Below, in pieces: positions 19,298 to 20,130 of a stretch of DNA of 20,130 nt; the stretch's first letter is position 1; each line of letters starts with the position of its first letter. The notes under the pieces were generated by a model. It was not told the DNA's origin. It was given only the letters and a program-made list of their open reading frames with translations, and did no database searches. The translations under genes and the position numbers were made by a program. Source of the DNA: Silene noctiflora (lineage: Eukaryota > Streptophyta > Magnoliopsida > Caryophyllales > Caryophyllaceae); contig VHZZ01000725.1 in NCBI GenBank assembly GCA_009801015.1, positions 46,401 to 66,530 on the forward strand, written 5' to 3'.

Positions 19298-20130
19298 TGT
19301 TAGAACACACATTGGTTGATGATGACAAGTTTTTCATTTGTCATTTAATTGTTTGCCTCTTAGTTAATTTGTTTAGCAAAACAAAGCATTCAATGATCAA
19401 TCCACAAGCTAATCAAGATAACAAGACAATCAAGATAACAAGACAATAAAGATGAAGACAAGTCAAAGATGCCCTAGCCTAAGAATGAATGCTGTAAACG
19501 AGGTAATTAAACATATCATCTTTTATGCATAAGTGATTGCAAAACCATGCAACAGTTTCATAAACTGTTGCACCACGGTTTCTGATACTATCGTATGGAG
19601 AATTTCCGAAAAAAATTCTAAGTGTTCAAAACCTTTCAAAAGTTATATTTCAAAAAGGTTTGAAATTTGAAGAACAAAATGATAGATACTTTCAGCAAAA
19701 TGAACACTTTTACCTTGCAAGTTTACTTCTCAAAAGTTGTGTTAAAATGCAAAAAATGGGTCTTTTACTTTTTCCTCTTTTGGCAAAATGTAGAGTTCCC
19801 ATATTTTATGGAAAATACAATTTACTTTGAAAAGAAGCAGTCCTCTTGAGCCTTGCAAATCTGATACTTCTTTTCTCAAAGTGGAGTTCACTCTTTTGTC
19901 ACTTGGACAATAGAAAAAAGGAGACTATTACACATTACCTTCTTTAAAAGCCTCACGCTATATATAGTCTCCTCTCTTCTCATTTATTGGTAAGACTTTT
20001 AAGAGCATTCATTGTAAAACACTTGCAAATCTGTATAGCAATTAAAAGCTTTGATTTTCAAACATTTGCAAAATCGTTTTCAGTTTTTCAAAAGTCTTCG
20101 TTTGTTTTTCAAAGCTACAAAATCTCCAAG
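19298..20130 (+). mobile_element. 5' part of an LTR, probably of a Copia-type retrotransposon, cut by the window end
   Basis: The sequence starts TGTTAGAACACACATTGG, the TGTT(A/G)GAAC start common in plant Copia LTRs. Non-coding AT-rich sequence follows, then a TATA box (TATATATAG, 19959-19967) preceded by AAGCCTCACGC. The region after it is consistent with the R segment, but no LTR end, primer-binding site or gag-pol lies inside the window. Whether it is a full element or a solo LTR cannot be told. Assignment to the Copia group is inference. Confidence 0.6.
19959..19967 (+). promoter_or_regulatory. Probable TATA box of the LTR
   Basis: TATATATAG lies about 660 bp into the LTR. It is followed by CT-rich sequence, where transcription would begin. 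Confidence 0.55.

Noticed and set aside
19667..19849. 60-codon Phe/Lys-rich open frame
   Set aside because: It lies within the LTR, and its composition follows the AT-rich sequence.

Overview
This window reads as nuclear DNA of a flowering plant. It is AT-rich, its genes are split by GT-AG introns, one gene encodes a plant-specific bHLH transcription factor, and the intergenic space holds plant-type transposons: Stowaway-like, Mutator-like and hAT-like MITEs, Helitron ends, tRNA-derived SINEs and the start of an LTR retrotransposon. The mix of repeats is compatible with a Caryophyllales eudicot, but that placement is a weak inference. The sequence is not finished quality: nine N bases lie between 5547 and 7116.

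Layout. 1-2055: AT-rich intergenic DNA with a 43-bp tandem repeat, two Helitron-like 3' ends and a decayed SINE. 2056-4863 (minus strand): a complete six-exon gene for a 460-residue coiled-coil protein of unknown function. Its first intron carries two MITEs, and its third intron carries an imperfect echo of exon 3. 5027-8160: a repeat-rich stretch with a Mutator-type MITE, a Helitron end, three related Stowaway-like elements, a 34-nt inverted-repeat pair enclosing about 600 bp, and a GC-rich degenerate repeat.

8160-13020 (plus strand) holds scattered exon-like segments with good splice signals. Some are joined in compatible phase, and one lies in a 182-bp tandem duplication. I do not recognise this gene; it may be a real but diverged gene, a decaying one or a non-coding transcript. 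A SINE with an 18-nt A tail lies at 13330-13512.

14819-16825 (minus strand): a complete six-exon gene for a 405-residue bHLH factor of the FBH / bHLH122-bHLH130 type (subfamily IX). 17150-19297: mostly featureless DNA with a few MITE and SINE remnants. 19298 to the end: the start of an LTR with a TATA box, running out of the window.

The two confident genes are on the same strand about 10 kb apart, and nothing suggests they act together. I found no CRISPR array, phage or defence system, and no clear sign of a new biological system. The best leads are the unrecognised plus-strand exons and the repeat structures.
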